Under the pieces are notes generated by a model. It did no database searches. It was not told the DNA's origin and worked only from the letters and a program-made list of their open reading frames with translations. A DNA stretch of 64,000 nt from NCBI GenBank assembly GCA_964291445.2, contig OZ219862.1, forward strand, positions 1,116,001 to 1,180,000, in the 5' to 3' direction. This DNA comes from JAPOXR01 sp964291445 (GTDB taxonomy: Bacteria; Pseudomonadota; Alphaproteobacteria; Rhodobacterales; Rhodobacteraceae). Both the position numbers and the translations under genes were made by a program. Positions 54,989 to 63,309 of the stretch are shown piece after piece. Numbering within the stretch: position 1 is the first letter of the stretch; each line of letters opens with the position of its first letter.

Positions 54989-55954
54989 ATGCGAGCGCCG
55001 ATTGTCATTTTGCACATGGACACGCCCGCACCCGCGCTCGAAATCGTGCGGGCTGCGCACCCGGATCTACCAATCCAATCCTGCGACAGCTACGAAAACC
55101 TGCCAGAAATGATCCAGACAACGGGCGCAGAAGTGGTCTATTCCGTGCGTTTCGCAGGGACGCCCGGTTTCCCCCGGCAGGCGCTTGTGAACAGCGACAC
55201 TGTTCGATGGGTCTCGGTCGGTGGCTCGGGGACGGATCACCTTGCCGGTTGGGACTCCGGACGACTGACCGTAACCAATGCCGCCGGTGTCGCCGCAGGT
55301 ATGATGGCGGAATACACGCTGGGCGCGATTCTGCATTTCTCGCTCGACCGGCCCGGCTTCGTCAAGGCACAGGCCGCGCATCGATGGATCGCAGGCCGGG
55401 TCACGCCGATTGAGGGACGCCGCATTCTTATCGTCGGCTTGGGGCAGACCGGGCGCGCAATCGCCCAGCGATGCAAGGCAATGGGTCTGCATGTGACAGG
55501 GGTGCGCGCCCGCCCGTCGGCGATGGATCATATGGACGAAGTGCATGGCGTCGACGCACTGCCAACTCTCTGGCCAAGGGCTGATTTCATCGCAATCTGC
55601 GTGCCACTTCTCGAAAGCACCAGACATATGGTCGATGCGGCGACCATCGCGCAGATGCAACCGGGCGCTGTTCTGATCGACGTCTCGCGCGGCGGGGTTG
55701 TGGATCAGACCGCATTGGTGGCAGCCCTCACCAACGGACAGTTGCGAGGCGCTGCGCTTGATGTATTCGAAACTGAACCACTGCCGACAGACAGCCCGTT
55801 CTGGGATCTTGAAAACGTCATTCTCACTCCGCATTGTTCGTCGGTCTACGAAGGCTGGGAGCTGAAATCCGTCGCAATGTTCAGCGAAAACCTGTCCCGC
55901 TATCGCCGGGGCGATCCGCTTTTCAACATCGTGGATCCGGGCCGAGGGTATTGA
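54989..55954 (+). CDS. D-2-hydroxyacid dehydrogenase
   Basis: 321 aa. The NAD-binding loop is ILIVGLGQTGRAIAQR near residue 147. The catalytic set is Arg in IDVSRGGVVDQ, Glu in LDVFETEPLP and His in LTPHCSSVYEG. It reduces a 2-keto acid or oxidises a D-2-hydroxyacid with NAD(P). GhrA-like glyoxylate/hydroxypyruvate reductases are the closest type by length and motif. The MttB-family gene starts 17 bp after its stop, so the two share a transcript. Confidence 0.9.
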   Translation: MRAPIVILHMDTPAPALEIVRAAHPDLPIQSCDSYENLPEMIQTTGAEVVYSVRFAGTPGFPRQALVNSDTVRWVSVGGSGTDHLAGWDSGRLTVTNAAGVAAGMMAEYTLGAILHFSLDRPGFVKAQAAHRWIAGRVTPIEGRRILIVGLGQTGRAIAQRCKAMGLHVTGVRARPSAMDHMDEVHGVDALPTLWPRADFIAICVPLLESTRHMVDAATIAQMQPGAVLIDVSRGGVVDQTALVAALTNGQLRGAALDVFETEPLPTDSPFWDLENVILTPHCSSVYEGWELKSVAMFSENLSRYRRGDPLFNIVDPGRGY

Positions 55955-55971
55955 ACTCAGAAAGGCATCGC

Positions 55972-57536
55972 ATGGGACGCAAGCGTAGCACAGGCGGGCG
56001 CAGCGCAAGATCGGGGCGAAGCGGCGGTGGTATTGCCCAACTCCCGCGCCGTCAGGTCATCAACCCATATCAACCCATTGAACTGGCGGACCCCGACCAA
56101 ATCCAGCAATTGCACGACACCTCGATGCGCATTCTTTCCGAGCTTGGGATCCGAGTGATGAGCGATCGGGTGATGGCACTTTTCGAGGCGGCGGGGGCCA
56201 GCGTGGATCGGGGCACGTCGATCATCCGGCTGGACGAGAGTATCGTCATGGAAGCGGTCGGCAAGGCGCCGGGCCAATTCACCCTAACCGGTCACAACGC
56301 CGACAAACGCCTGACCATCGGCGGCAACAACATCTGTTTCGGTCTGGTGGCGGGCCCGCCCAACGTGCACGACAGGATCAATGGCCGCCGCGATGGCAAT
56401 CTGGCGGATTACCAGAACTTCATCCGATTGGCGCATCATTTCAATGCCATCGATATTATCGGCAATCAGGTCATTTCGCCCGTGGAGTTGCCTGCGAACA
56501 ACCGTCATCTGGACACTTACTTCGCCAATCTGACGCTGTCCGACCTGTCGCCAATCTGACGCTGTCCGACCTGTCCTTCCATTGCACGGGTATCGGGCGC
56601 GGGCGCGCGCTGGACGGTATCCGGATGATGGCGATCTCGCGTGGCATGAGCGTTGAAGAGATGGCATCTGATCCCGGCGTCATTACCATCATCTCGGTCA
56701 ACTCGCCGCGCCTCTTTGACGATGCGATGGCCGAAGGGTTGATTGCAATGGCCGAACACGGCCAGCCGGTTACGGTAACGCCCTTCACGCTGATGGGCGC
56801 GATGACACCGGTCACCCTGGCCGCCGCTCTCGCCCAGCAGAATGCCGAGGCGCTGTTTGGCATTGCGCTGACCCAGCTTGTCAATCCCGGCACACCCGTC
56901 ATGTACGGGGCGTTTACGTCGAATGTGGACATGCGGTCAGGCGCCCCCGCCTTTGGCACGCCCGAAAACACCAAGGCCAACATGATCGCCGGCCAGCTGG
57001 CGCGGCGTTATGGCTTGCCCTACCGAACCTCGAACGCCAACGCCTCGAATGCCGTCGACCTTCAGGCCGCCTATGAGACCGGGATGTCCACATGGGGTGC
57101 CGTCATGGGCGGCGGCAACATGGTCTATCATGCGGCGGGCTGGCTGGAAGGCGGGCTGACGGCCTCTTATGAAAAACTCGTCCTCGACGTCGAGATCATC
57201 CAGAATATGACGGAATTCCTGTGCCCGGTTTCCTTCTCTGAGGACGATCTTGGATTCGAGGCGATCAAGTCGGTTCAAACCGGCGGCCATTTCTTTGGCG
57301 CGCAGCACACGATGGAACGATATGAAACCGCGTTCTATCGACCGATGCTGTCAGATTGGACCAACTACGAGAATTGGGAGGCCGCCGGCGCGCAAGAGGC
57401 GGTCGAACGCTCGACGCTGTTATGGCAAAAGGCGCTGGAGGAATATCAGGAACCATCTCTGAACGATGCCGTGCGCGAAGAACTCGAAGCATATGTGGCG
57501 AAACGAAAGGAGCAGATCGGCACAGGTGATCCCTAA
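55972..57536 (+). pseudogene. MttB-family trimethylamine-type methyltransferase, broken
   Basis: Removing one copy of an exact 26-bp tandem duplication (56524-56575) restores a single 512-codon frame, the usual MttB length. The N-terminal part reads IQQLHDTSMRILSELGIRVM. The C-terminal part has AYETGMSTWGAVMGGGNMVY and a typical barrel end. As sequenced, the first frame stops at 56559 after 195 codons and the second resumes before MMAISRGMSVEEM. No in-frame TAG is present, so this belongs to the non-pyrrolysine branch that includes glycine-betaine and other quaternary-amine methyltransferases. No corrinoid protein is encoded nearby. ATG 55972 has AAAGG upstream. Confidence 0.9.
56524..56575 (+). 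repeat. exact 26-bp tandem duplication within mttB
   Basis: Bases 56524-56549 are repeated identically at 56550-56575. Because 26 is not a multiple of three, the second copy shifts the frame and creates the premature TGA at 56557-56559. A single copy reads through as FANLTLSDLSFHCTGIGRG. Confidence 0.97.
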
Positions 57537-57597
57537 CGCGGCGGCCAGAGGGCCCTGATTCCGCAGGTGGGCATCTTCGAAAGCCCGCAACAAGCCA

Positions 57598-58809
57598 TCA
57601 CGTCCATGTTTCGTCCATGGGATAGGTGGACAGCGCCTCGCTGCCGGATTCCGTGATAAGAACCTGTTCTTCGAGTTTCACGCCGTCCGGGCCTCCGACC
57701 TCGCCTACATAGCTTTCGATGCTGACCGTCATGCCCGGCTGCAAAACCGAGTTCTTCACGCCCCGATGTGCAAATCTTGCGGGCACGGCAACCGGATGCT
57801 CGTCACCCAAACCGACACCGTGAATCAGGCCCAGGTATTCCTGGTGCACAAATTTCTCGGGCATCCGAAACGATAGTTCCGAAATCTCTGTCATTGAGAC
57901 ACCGGGCCGCAGTAACGCGCGGTTGTGTTCGATCTGGTCTTTGGAGACCGAAAGCAATTCGCGCTGCCTGTCCGTCGGTCTTGTTTCCCCACAGATCCAG
58001 GCACGTGAGATGTCACAAACATAACCGTAGGGACCTACCAGATCGGTGTCGAAGCTGACAATCTCGCCCTCTTTCAACAGCTTTGGACCGCATTCCTGGT
58101 ACCACGGGTTGGTCCGTTGGCCCGAACACAGAAGCCGGGTCATGATCCATTCGCCGCCAAGTTCGATATTTGCCTGATGCAGCAGCGACCAGAGCGCGTT
58201 TTCCGTCATACCGGGCCGAAACGCCGCGCGCATTCGGCGCACGCCTTCTTCGCAGGCCGAAACCGCGATGCGCATTGCGGCAATTTCGTCAAAGGACTTG
58301 ATCAGGCGCGCTTGTTCAGCAAGCGCCATCCCGTTTTCGATCACCAGTCCTTCTGCCAAGAGGCTGAATGTTCCAATGGTATCGACGCGGTCTACGGCAA
58401 TCCGCCGATTGCCGCACCCGTGCAGGCGGATCTCCTCGGCGATCTCGGCGGCGAATTCTCTTGCTTTTGCGACGCACTGATCGCCGGCCGCAAAGTGGAA
58501 CCAGGGTGTGCCAACACGGACGTCAGTAATCAGCGGTAAGTCCTCGGCCAAATGCTCTGCCCCGTGGAACTCCCATAAGATTATGGGCCCGTTTGCCGAC
58601 ACGAGGACGTAGCGCGCGGGATTGTGCAGTGTCCAGACCTGCATGTTGGTGCAATCGACGGCGTAGCGGATGTTCACCGGATCGAACAAAAGCGCTGCCG
58701 CGATATCGCGGCGGTTCAATTCCTGCCGCAGGCGACCCAGCCGATACGCCCGCATCGCGTCGAGGCTCACGGCGGGTTCTGCGGTTTCAGTGTTGGGTTG
58801 AACTTTCAA
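57598..58809 (-). CDS. M24 family metallopeptidase (creatinase/Xaa-Pro type)
   Basis: 403 aa. An N-terminal creatinase-like domain precedes the pita-bread domain. Metal ligand regions: SFDTDLVGPYG and VCDISRAW (two Asp), LIHGVGLGDEHP (His), SIESYVGE (Glu) and KLEEQVLI (Glu). Members include creatinase, ectoine hydrolase and prolidases, so it cleaves a C-N bond in an amide or amidine-like metabolite. TTG 58809 is preferred as start because AAGGA lies six bases upstream; no family-consistent ATG lies near. Convergent with mttB; likely part of the same catabolic set. Confidence 0.88.
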   Translation of the reverse strand: MKVQPNTETAEPAVSLDAMRAYRLGRLRQELNRRDIAAALLFDPVNIRYAVDCTNMQVWTLHNPARYVLVSANGPIILWEFHGAEHLAEDLPLITDVRVGTPWFHFAAGDQCVAKAREFAAEIAEEIRLHGCGNRRIAVDRVDTIGTFSLLAEGLVIENGMALAEQARLIKSFDEIAAMRIAVSACEEGVRRMRAAFRPGMTENALWSLLHQANIELGGEWIMTRLLCSGQRTNPWYQECGPKLLKEGEIVSFDTDLVGPYGYVCDISRAWICGETRPTDRQRELLSVSKDQIEHNRALLRPGVSMTEISELSFRMPEKFVHQEYLGLIHGVGLGDEHPVAVPARFAHRGVKNSVLQPGMTVSIESYVGEVGGPDGVKLEEQVLITESGSEALSTYPMDETWT

Positions 58810-59139
58810 AGTCGATCCTTGTCCGGGGCCGCGGTGGCACCGCCCACTATGGGGCATTCAGCGGCGATGGAACTGTCCCAAGCTTATCTGATCGACGCGC
58901 CATCTGGCCGCCCGGCTGCAGGCAGCTTGTCCCAAACAAGACGATTTGACCATGTAAATCTTGGTGCCCGCCCATATGACGCTGCGGGCCAGGCAAATCC
59001 TGAGATCGAGCATTGATGAATGCGGCCACGGGGATCAATTTCCTGTCGTATCCGGTTTAGCTGACAAATTTCGCCCGCGACACGGTTTCGTGTAGTATCG
59101 CGATGCGCTTATCGGAACGCTCGGAAGGAACAGTCGGAT
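58810..59139. other. divergent intergenic region, no gene seen
   Basis: 330 bp between the minus-strand M24 gene and the plus-strand SDR gene. It must contain both promoters. Frames here are short and unlike any family I know. No clear operator palindrome was found. Confidence 0.5.
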
Positions 59140-59895
59140 ATGAATGGGACGCTATTGCAGAACCGGGTCGCGATTGTCACCGGCGGTGGCAGCGGGATCG
59201 GGCAGGCCATCTGCAACGCGTTCGCACAAGAAGGCGCGGCCGTCGCCGTGCTGGATGTTGCGGGCGATGCGGCGCAGGCGGTGGCAGCCACCATCGATGG
59301 CCTCGCCATCACGCTGGACGTCTCGGATGCCAGCGCCTGCGCCGACGCGGTCAGCGAGGTTGCGGGCAGATTGGGGCGCCCTACCGTGCTGGTCTGCTCG
59401 GCTGCCTATTTCGCAAAGCGCGTTCCTCTCGCTGACGTGGCCGACGATGTCTGGGAAAAGACGCTGAACGTAAATGTCAGCGGGCACTTCAACATGTCCA
59501 AACAATGCATTCCACACATGATCGAAGCTGGTGGCGGCTCGATCGTTCATATTTCGTCGATCATGGCGCAGGTCGCGAATTTCGGGCAGACCGCCTATTG
59601 CACGAGCAAGGGCGCTCTCACGATGCTCTCCAAAGGCATCGCGCTGGACTACGCCGAAGACGGCATCCGGTCCAACACATTGATGCCGGGCGGCATTGCC
59701 ACAAAAGGCATGGCTGACCTCTATGGCGGCGACATGGATCGCGCCGAAGCCGAATGGGGTGCGGTGATGCATCCGCTGGGGCGCTTGGGACGTGTTGATG
59801 AAATCGCTGATGCCGCGGTGTTTCTGGCAAGCAACAAATCCAGCTTCGTCACCGGTGTCGATCTGCCAGTTGAAGGCGGCTATTCTATCCGGTGA
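59140..59895 (+). CDS. SDR family oxidoreductase
   Basis: 251 aa. TGGGSGIGQAI is the NAD(P) loop at residues 14-24. LNVNVSGHFNMS, the Ser in VHISSIMAQ and the YCTSK pair form the catalytic tetrad, and FVTGVDLPVEGGYSIR is the usual C-terminus. A GGAAGGA box lies upstream of ATG 59140. Substrate unknown; it is the last gene of the catabolic neighbourhood before mobile-element debris begins. Confidence 0.9.
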   Translation: MNGTLLQNRVAIVTGGGSGIGQAICNAFAQEGAAVAVLDVAGDAAQAVAATIDGLAITLDVSDASACADAVSEVAGRLGRPTVLVCSAAYFAKRVPLADVADDVWEKTLNVNVSGHFNMSKQCIPHMIEAGGGSIVHISSIMAQVANFGQTAYCTSKGALTMLSKGIALDYAEDGIRSNTLMPGGIATKGMADLYGGDMDRAEAEWGAVMHPLGRLGRVDEIADAAVFLASNKSSFVTGVDLPVEGGYSIR

Positions 59896-59929
59896 ACCTG
59901 GAACCCTAAGCGTGGATGTGTGTTGCAAA

Positions 59930-60150
59930 AGGAAACTGGCTGAACATGATCTTCAGGCTCGGCCTCTGTACAGAGGGAGGGTGGAGACGGCTGCACCGCT
60001 TCGGGGAGTTGGGATAGGTCATCACCGGCGTGAAGTTCAGGGATGGCATCGAGGTCATCGAGGACGCAGAGACGAACGACAAATCAGGCAATCAGCCAGC
60101 CAGGATCGCCGCTTGACCGATGGCCCCCCAAACATCACCCTTTGACAATA
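59930..60150 (+). mobile_element. IS256-like transposase C-terminal remnant
   Basis: Plus-strand reading from 59946 gives MIFRLGLCTEGGWRRLHRFG, a TAG at 60015-60017, then VITGVKFRDGIEVIEDAET, and a stop at 60114-60116. The WRRL...VITGVKFRDGIE pattern is the extreme C-terminus of IS256/Mutator transposases as I know them. A CCCTTTGACAATAGCTC stretch follows, like the terminal inverted repeat zone of such elements. The rest of the transposase and the left end are absent. Confidence 0.6.
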
Positions 60151-60280
60151 GCTCTCGGGCCTGCATGTGAGGGGTGAGACCCGACGCCGAACAATTGACG
60201 CCCCGGGGTAGATCGGCCTCTGAAAAAGAAAAGCCCGGAATCGATCCGGTCCTGACTCACCATGCATTCGAGCGTGTGCT

Positions 60281-61273
60281 CTATGGGTCCACCTTCCAAG
60301 CCTCCAGCCCCCGATGCTCCCGAACATGTCGGGTCCTCCACGCGAGCATGGGCATGGCCTCGATTCGGACGCGGATCTCGGGGGCGATGTCCAACAGCTC
60401 CGCGTCGATTTCGCCATGATCGAGCACACCGTCGAGAAAGGCCCTCTCATTTGCTGTCAGATCAAACAGGAATTCGAATCTCTCGCGACAGAGCGCAACT
60501 GTCTCCTCGATCCACGCGTCGACCTCTCCCCTGGCGGCAAGACCGCCACGCGGCAGGCAGATTGCGAGTTTCTGGCGAAATTCGCGCCGATCGCCCCTGA
60601 TGGCGTCGATCGACCTGTTGCGCCAATCGCGTCGCCCGCTGGCGCCCAGGGCCAGCACTGCAGCCTTGATCAGGCTCCAGTCGAGCCCGTCCATGGAGAG
60701 GATACGCCGCGCGTCGAAGAGATCGCGGGCTGCGTGCCGGTCGATGAGCGCGACAAGCTTGCCGGCGACGATCTCGTAGAGGTCGAGAACGAGAACGTCC
60801 TTTGCCCGCATGCCGCCCAGGGGAAGGGACTCCATGCGCGCCATGCCGAACAGTGGTTGGCGCGCCATGTAGTTGACGTCGATTTCCAGCGTGGCGTTGC
60901 CGCCGAGCGCCGAGGCGTAGCGCGCCAGCCACTTGCCGCCGGCGTGTTCGTCGGGCCTGCGGCGGACGGCGTATCCCTGGGAAGCGAGGAGACGGTCGAG
61001 CGCGGCATCGACGTCGGGGCGTTCGGCTTCCATCGCGGCCCGGTGGAGCGCGCCGACATAGTTGAGGTCGATATCGACCGAGAGCCGGTCGAGGCCGAAG
61101 TGGAACAGGTTGAGCGCCGTTCCGCCCTTGAGGACGAGACGACCCGCCAGAACCCGATCCCGCGCGATCTCCTGCAGCAGGTCCAGGAGCCGCAGCACCT
61201 TCTCCAGCGTACCGGCCTGGTGTCCGGTCTCATCGGCGAGGCGCTGCAGGGTCCGGGCAGACGGCGCCGCCAT
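60281..61273 (-). CDS. abiEii: AbiEii-type nucleotidyltransferase toxin
   Basis: 330 aa. The nucleotidyltransferase core is seen in LVLKGGTALNLFHFG and RLSVDIDLNYVG near residues 46-72 (GG[ST] and DxD motifs). DVLVLDLYEIVAGKLVALID and the RDLFDARRIL segment follow. It matches AbiEii/AbiGii toxins of type IV toxin-antitoxin systems that give abortive phage defence. Its ATG immediately follows the AbiEi TAG stop, so the pair is translated from one message. It lies next to IS debris and arsenic genes, which suggests horizontal acquisition. Complete. Confidence 0.92.
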   Translation of the reverse strand: MAAPSARTLQRLADETGHQAGTLEKVLRLLDLLQEIARDRVLAGRLVLKGGTALNLFHFGLDRLSVDIDLNYVGALHRAAMEAERPDVDAALDRLLASQGYAVRRRPDEHAGGKWLARYASALGGNATLEIDVNYMARQPLFGMARMESLPLGGMRAKDVLVLDLYEIVAGKLVALIDRHAARDLFDARRILSMDGLDWSLIKAAVLALGASGRRDWRNRSIDAIRGDRREFRQKLAICLPRGGLAARGEVDAWIEETVALCRERFEFLFDLTANERAFLDGVLDHGEIDAELLDIAPEIRVRIEAMPMLAWRTRHVREHRGLEAWKVDP

Positions 61274-62068
61274 CTACAGCCCCTCGAAACGGCGCTCGAG
61301 GATGTCGACGGGGAGGATGGCGTTCCAGTCCCTGGCCGTCTTTCCCTCGCCCGACTTGGTGCCAAGGACGTAGCGGGGCTGAGCTGGCATGAGCGTGCGG
61401 AGTTCCTCAAGCGCAACATCCGGAACGCCCAGCCGCTTGTGCTCGCGCTCCAGCCAGAAGCCCATGGCGCCGGCGGTGGTGGCCTTGCAGAGCGCGCGCA
61501 CGTACCGGACCAGTGCCAGGGCGTCGATCCGCACCACCAGGTCCAGGGAGTTGAAGAGTTCTTCCGCGTCCCCGGCCAGATCGTAGCGGTCGAACAGATC
61601 GGCAATCGTCCGCTCGATCGTCGTCACCCGGACCTCCTGCCCCAAGCGATCGACCACCATGACGCCATCCGGGGGTGCGAAGCCGCGAGGCGCCCTGACG
61701 AACCGGCAGGCGAAACCGGCTGCCTCGAACAGGCCGGGCTCACCCTCCGCGATGACCTGCACGTCATGCCACTCCGTATAGGCGTAGCCGTGCAGTTCGA
61801 GGGCCGAGTGATAGGCGATCGTGGCGCAATGGCGCAGACGGGAGGCGGCCAGGAAGCGGTCGACCGACCATGTTGCAGCGTCGGCATGCTTGGGCACCGA
61901 GGCGAAGACGCCACGGGCGATGCGCCGGATATTGCCGGCCTGGAGGTGCTGGGTGAGCATCGCCGTGACGATCTTGTCATCCGGTCGCCGACCAACCGCA
62001 GTGGCGTATTCGGCCCGCCGGAAGACCGGGTTGGCGCTGAAGAAGGGTGCGGAGATGAGCCGGGGCAT
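61274..62068 (-). CDS. abiEi: AbiEi-type antitoxin/transcriptional regulator
   Basis: 264 aa. An N-terminal winged-helix region (MLTQHLQAGNIRRIARGVFA, about residues 37-56) is followed by the AbiEi C-terminal domain (VTTIERTIADLFDRYDLAGD). AbiEi proteins neutralise AbiEii and repress their own promoter by binding inverted repeats. Upstream is a consensus-like promoter with an embedded palindrome. The order antitoxin then toxin is standard. Confidence 0.9.
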   Translation of the reverse strand: MPRLISAPFFSANPVFRRAEYATAVGRRPDDKIVTAMLTQHLQAGNIRRIARGVFASVPKHADAATWSVDRFLAASRLRHCATIAYHSALELHGYAYTEWHDVQVIAEGEPGLFEAAGFACRFVRAPRGFAPPDGVMVVDRLGQEVRVTTIERTIADLFDRYDLAGDAEELFNSLDLVVRIDALALVRYVRALCKATTAGAMGFWLEREHKRLGVPDVALEELRTLMPAQPRYVLGTKSGEGKTARDWNAILPVDILERRFEGL

Positions 62069-62106
62069 GACGCTTCGAGGGTTTCTTCAATGTATTCGAA
62101 AAAAGC

Positions 62107-62135
62107 CATATATTGACTATAGCTAAATGCGTCAA
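62107..62135 (-). promoter_or_regulatory. abiE promoter with embedded palindrome
   Basis: On the minus strand TTGACG (62130-62135), a 17-bp spacer and TATATG (62107-62112) form a near-consensus sigma-70-type promoter 39 bp before the abiEi ATG. TTGAC (62113-62117) and GTCAA (62131-62135) form an inverted repeat across the spacer, a plausible AbiEi autoregulatory site. Confidence 0.65.
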
Positions 62136-62467
62136 TCATGAAGTCAGGAGCAGCGACTCTGTTTTCCTTCGAGCAGGCTCCAGGCCGAATGTGAAATATG
62201 GCTTTCTTCGAATTTGGGAATGATCCTGTCGCCGATTACCGCGTTTCGAGTCCACACGTCAGCGCTTCGATTCGGCTTGCAACGTTCTGAGCTGGCTCAC
62301 GAAGCTGTTCCGCCATCCAGTTGGCCGCATTGTACGACTTCTTTTTCTTCTCTACTCCCTGTTTCCGGTCATACATGAGGGTGCGCAAATCCGCGTACAT
62401 AATTTTGACCACCATTGTCACAGAATAATCACTTCCTACATTATCTCATTTCGAATATCTTCAAAAT
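62136..62467. other. AT-rich gap between abiE and ars loci
   Basis: About 330 bp of markedly lower G+C than the surroundings. A 61-codon minus-strand frame (62236-62421, starting MTMVVKIMYADLRTLMYD, with a KKKK run) is present. It has no recognisable family or ribosome binding site, so I leave it uncalled. The ars promoter should lie at the right end, where TTCGAATATCTTCAAAAT resembles an imperfect ArsR-type repeat. Confidence 0.4.
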
Positions 62468-63309
62468 ATGGATCGTGAGCAAGTGGTGCGCATGTTGGCC
62501 TCATTGGCGCATGGAACGCGGCTGGACGTGTTCCTGCTGTTGACGAGGTGGGCGATGAGGGAATTACCGCGGGCGAGATTGCCGAACGACTGAATGTCGT
62601 CCCGTCTTCCCTGACGCATCACCTGAACGAACTCAAGGCGGCTGGCATGGTCGATTGCGTTCGAAACCACAGGCAAATGATCTATTCCGCCCGCATTCCG
62701 GCGATGAAGGATTTGGTTTCCTTTCTGACCGGAAATTGCTGTGGCGGTCGACCGGAACTGTGCTCTCCCCGGTGGCGTGGCGATGAGAAGTCTGAAGCGA
62801 TGGGCGGCTTCATGGGAGATCGTGTTCTTGATGTTCTTTTCGTGTGCACGGGGAACTCGGCACGAAGCATTATCGCCGAATGCATCCTCAACCGATTGGC
62901 CCCCGGGAAATTCAGAGCCTACAGCGCCGGGAGCCAGCCCTCGGGCCGCGTTCATCCACGCACACTGGATCTGTTGTCCAGCTTGAGCTTTGATACTGGC
63001 GATCTTCGCTCAAAGAGTTGGGATGAATTCGCGGCCGAGGGTGCCCCCCAAATGGATTTCGTCTTCACGGTCTGCGACAACGCTGCAAAGGAAATTTTCC
63101 CCGCGTGGCCTGGTCAACCGATGCGTGCCCATTGGGGAGTTCCTGACCCCGCGCAATCGACAGGTAATGATGCCGAAATCGCGGCTGTCTTTAATGACAC
63201 GTACCGGATGCTTGACCAACGAATATCAACTCTTGCCGATTTGCCGATCGCCCCCTTGGACAGGATGTCCTTGCAGCAGCGGCTGGATGAAATCGGCAAG
63301 GACTTATGA
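62468..63309 (+). pseudogene. ArsR-ArsC fusion, frameshifted in the ArsR part
   Basis: Frame 1 from ATG 62468 gives the ArsR start MDREQVVRMLASLAHGTRLD. At 62546-62552 the frame shifts by one base, where AGGTGGGC would need one more G. ITAGEIAERLNVVPSSLTHH (the ArsR recognition helix) and the As(III)-binding cysteines in GNCCGGRPELC follow. A linker leads to a complete thioredoxin-coupled arsenate reductase: CX5R loop FVCTGNSARSIIAE, VFTVCDNAAKE and WGVPDPA. One restored base would give a 280-aa fusion. The ArsC part alone is intact from internal GTG 62548. ACR3 follows directly. The lesion lies in a G-rich run, so a sequencing error is possible. Confidence 0.85.

Noticed and set aside
55972..57536. 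Pyrrolysine-type MttB
   Set aside because: The gene's break is TGA after a duplication, not an in-frame amber codon, and no pyl genes or corrinoid partner are nearby.
60314..62116. 600-codon plus-strand frame opposite abiEi/abiEii
   Set aside because: It spans both real antisense genes without any recognisable motif, and the promoter and motifs support the minus-strand genes.
62236..62421. 61-codon minus-strand frame in the AT-rich gap
   Set aside because: No ribosome binding site, family resemblance or conserved context; it could be chance in AT-rich DNA.
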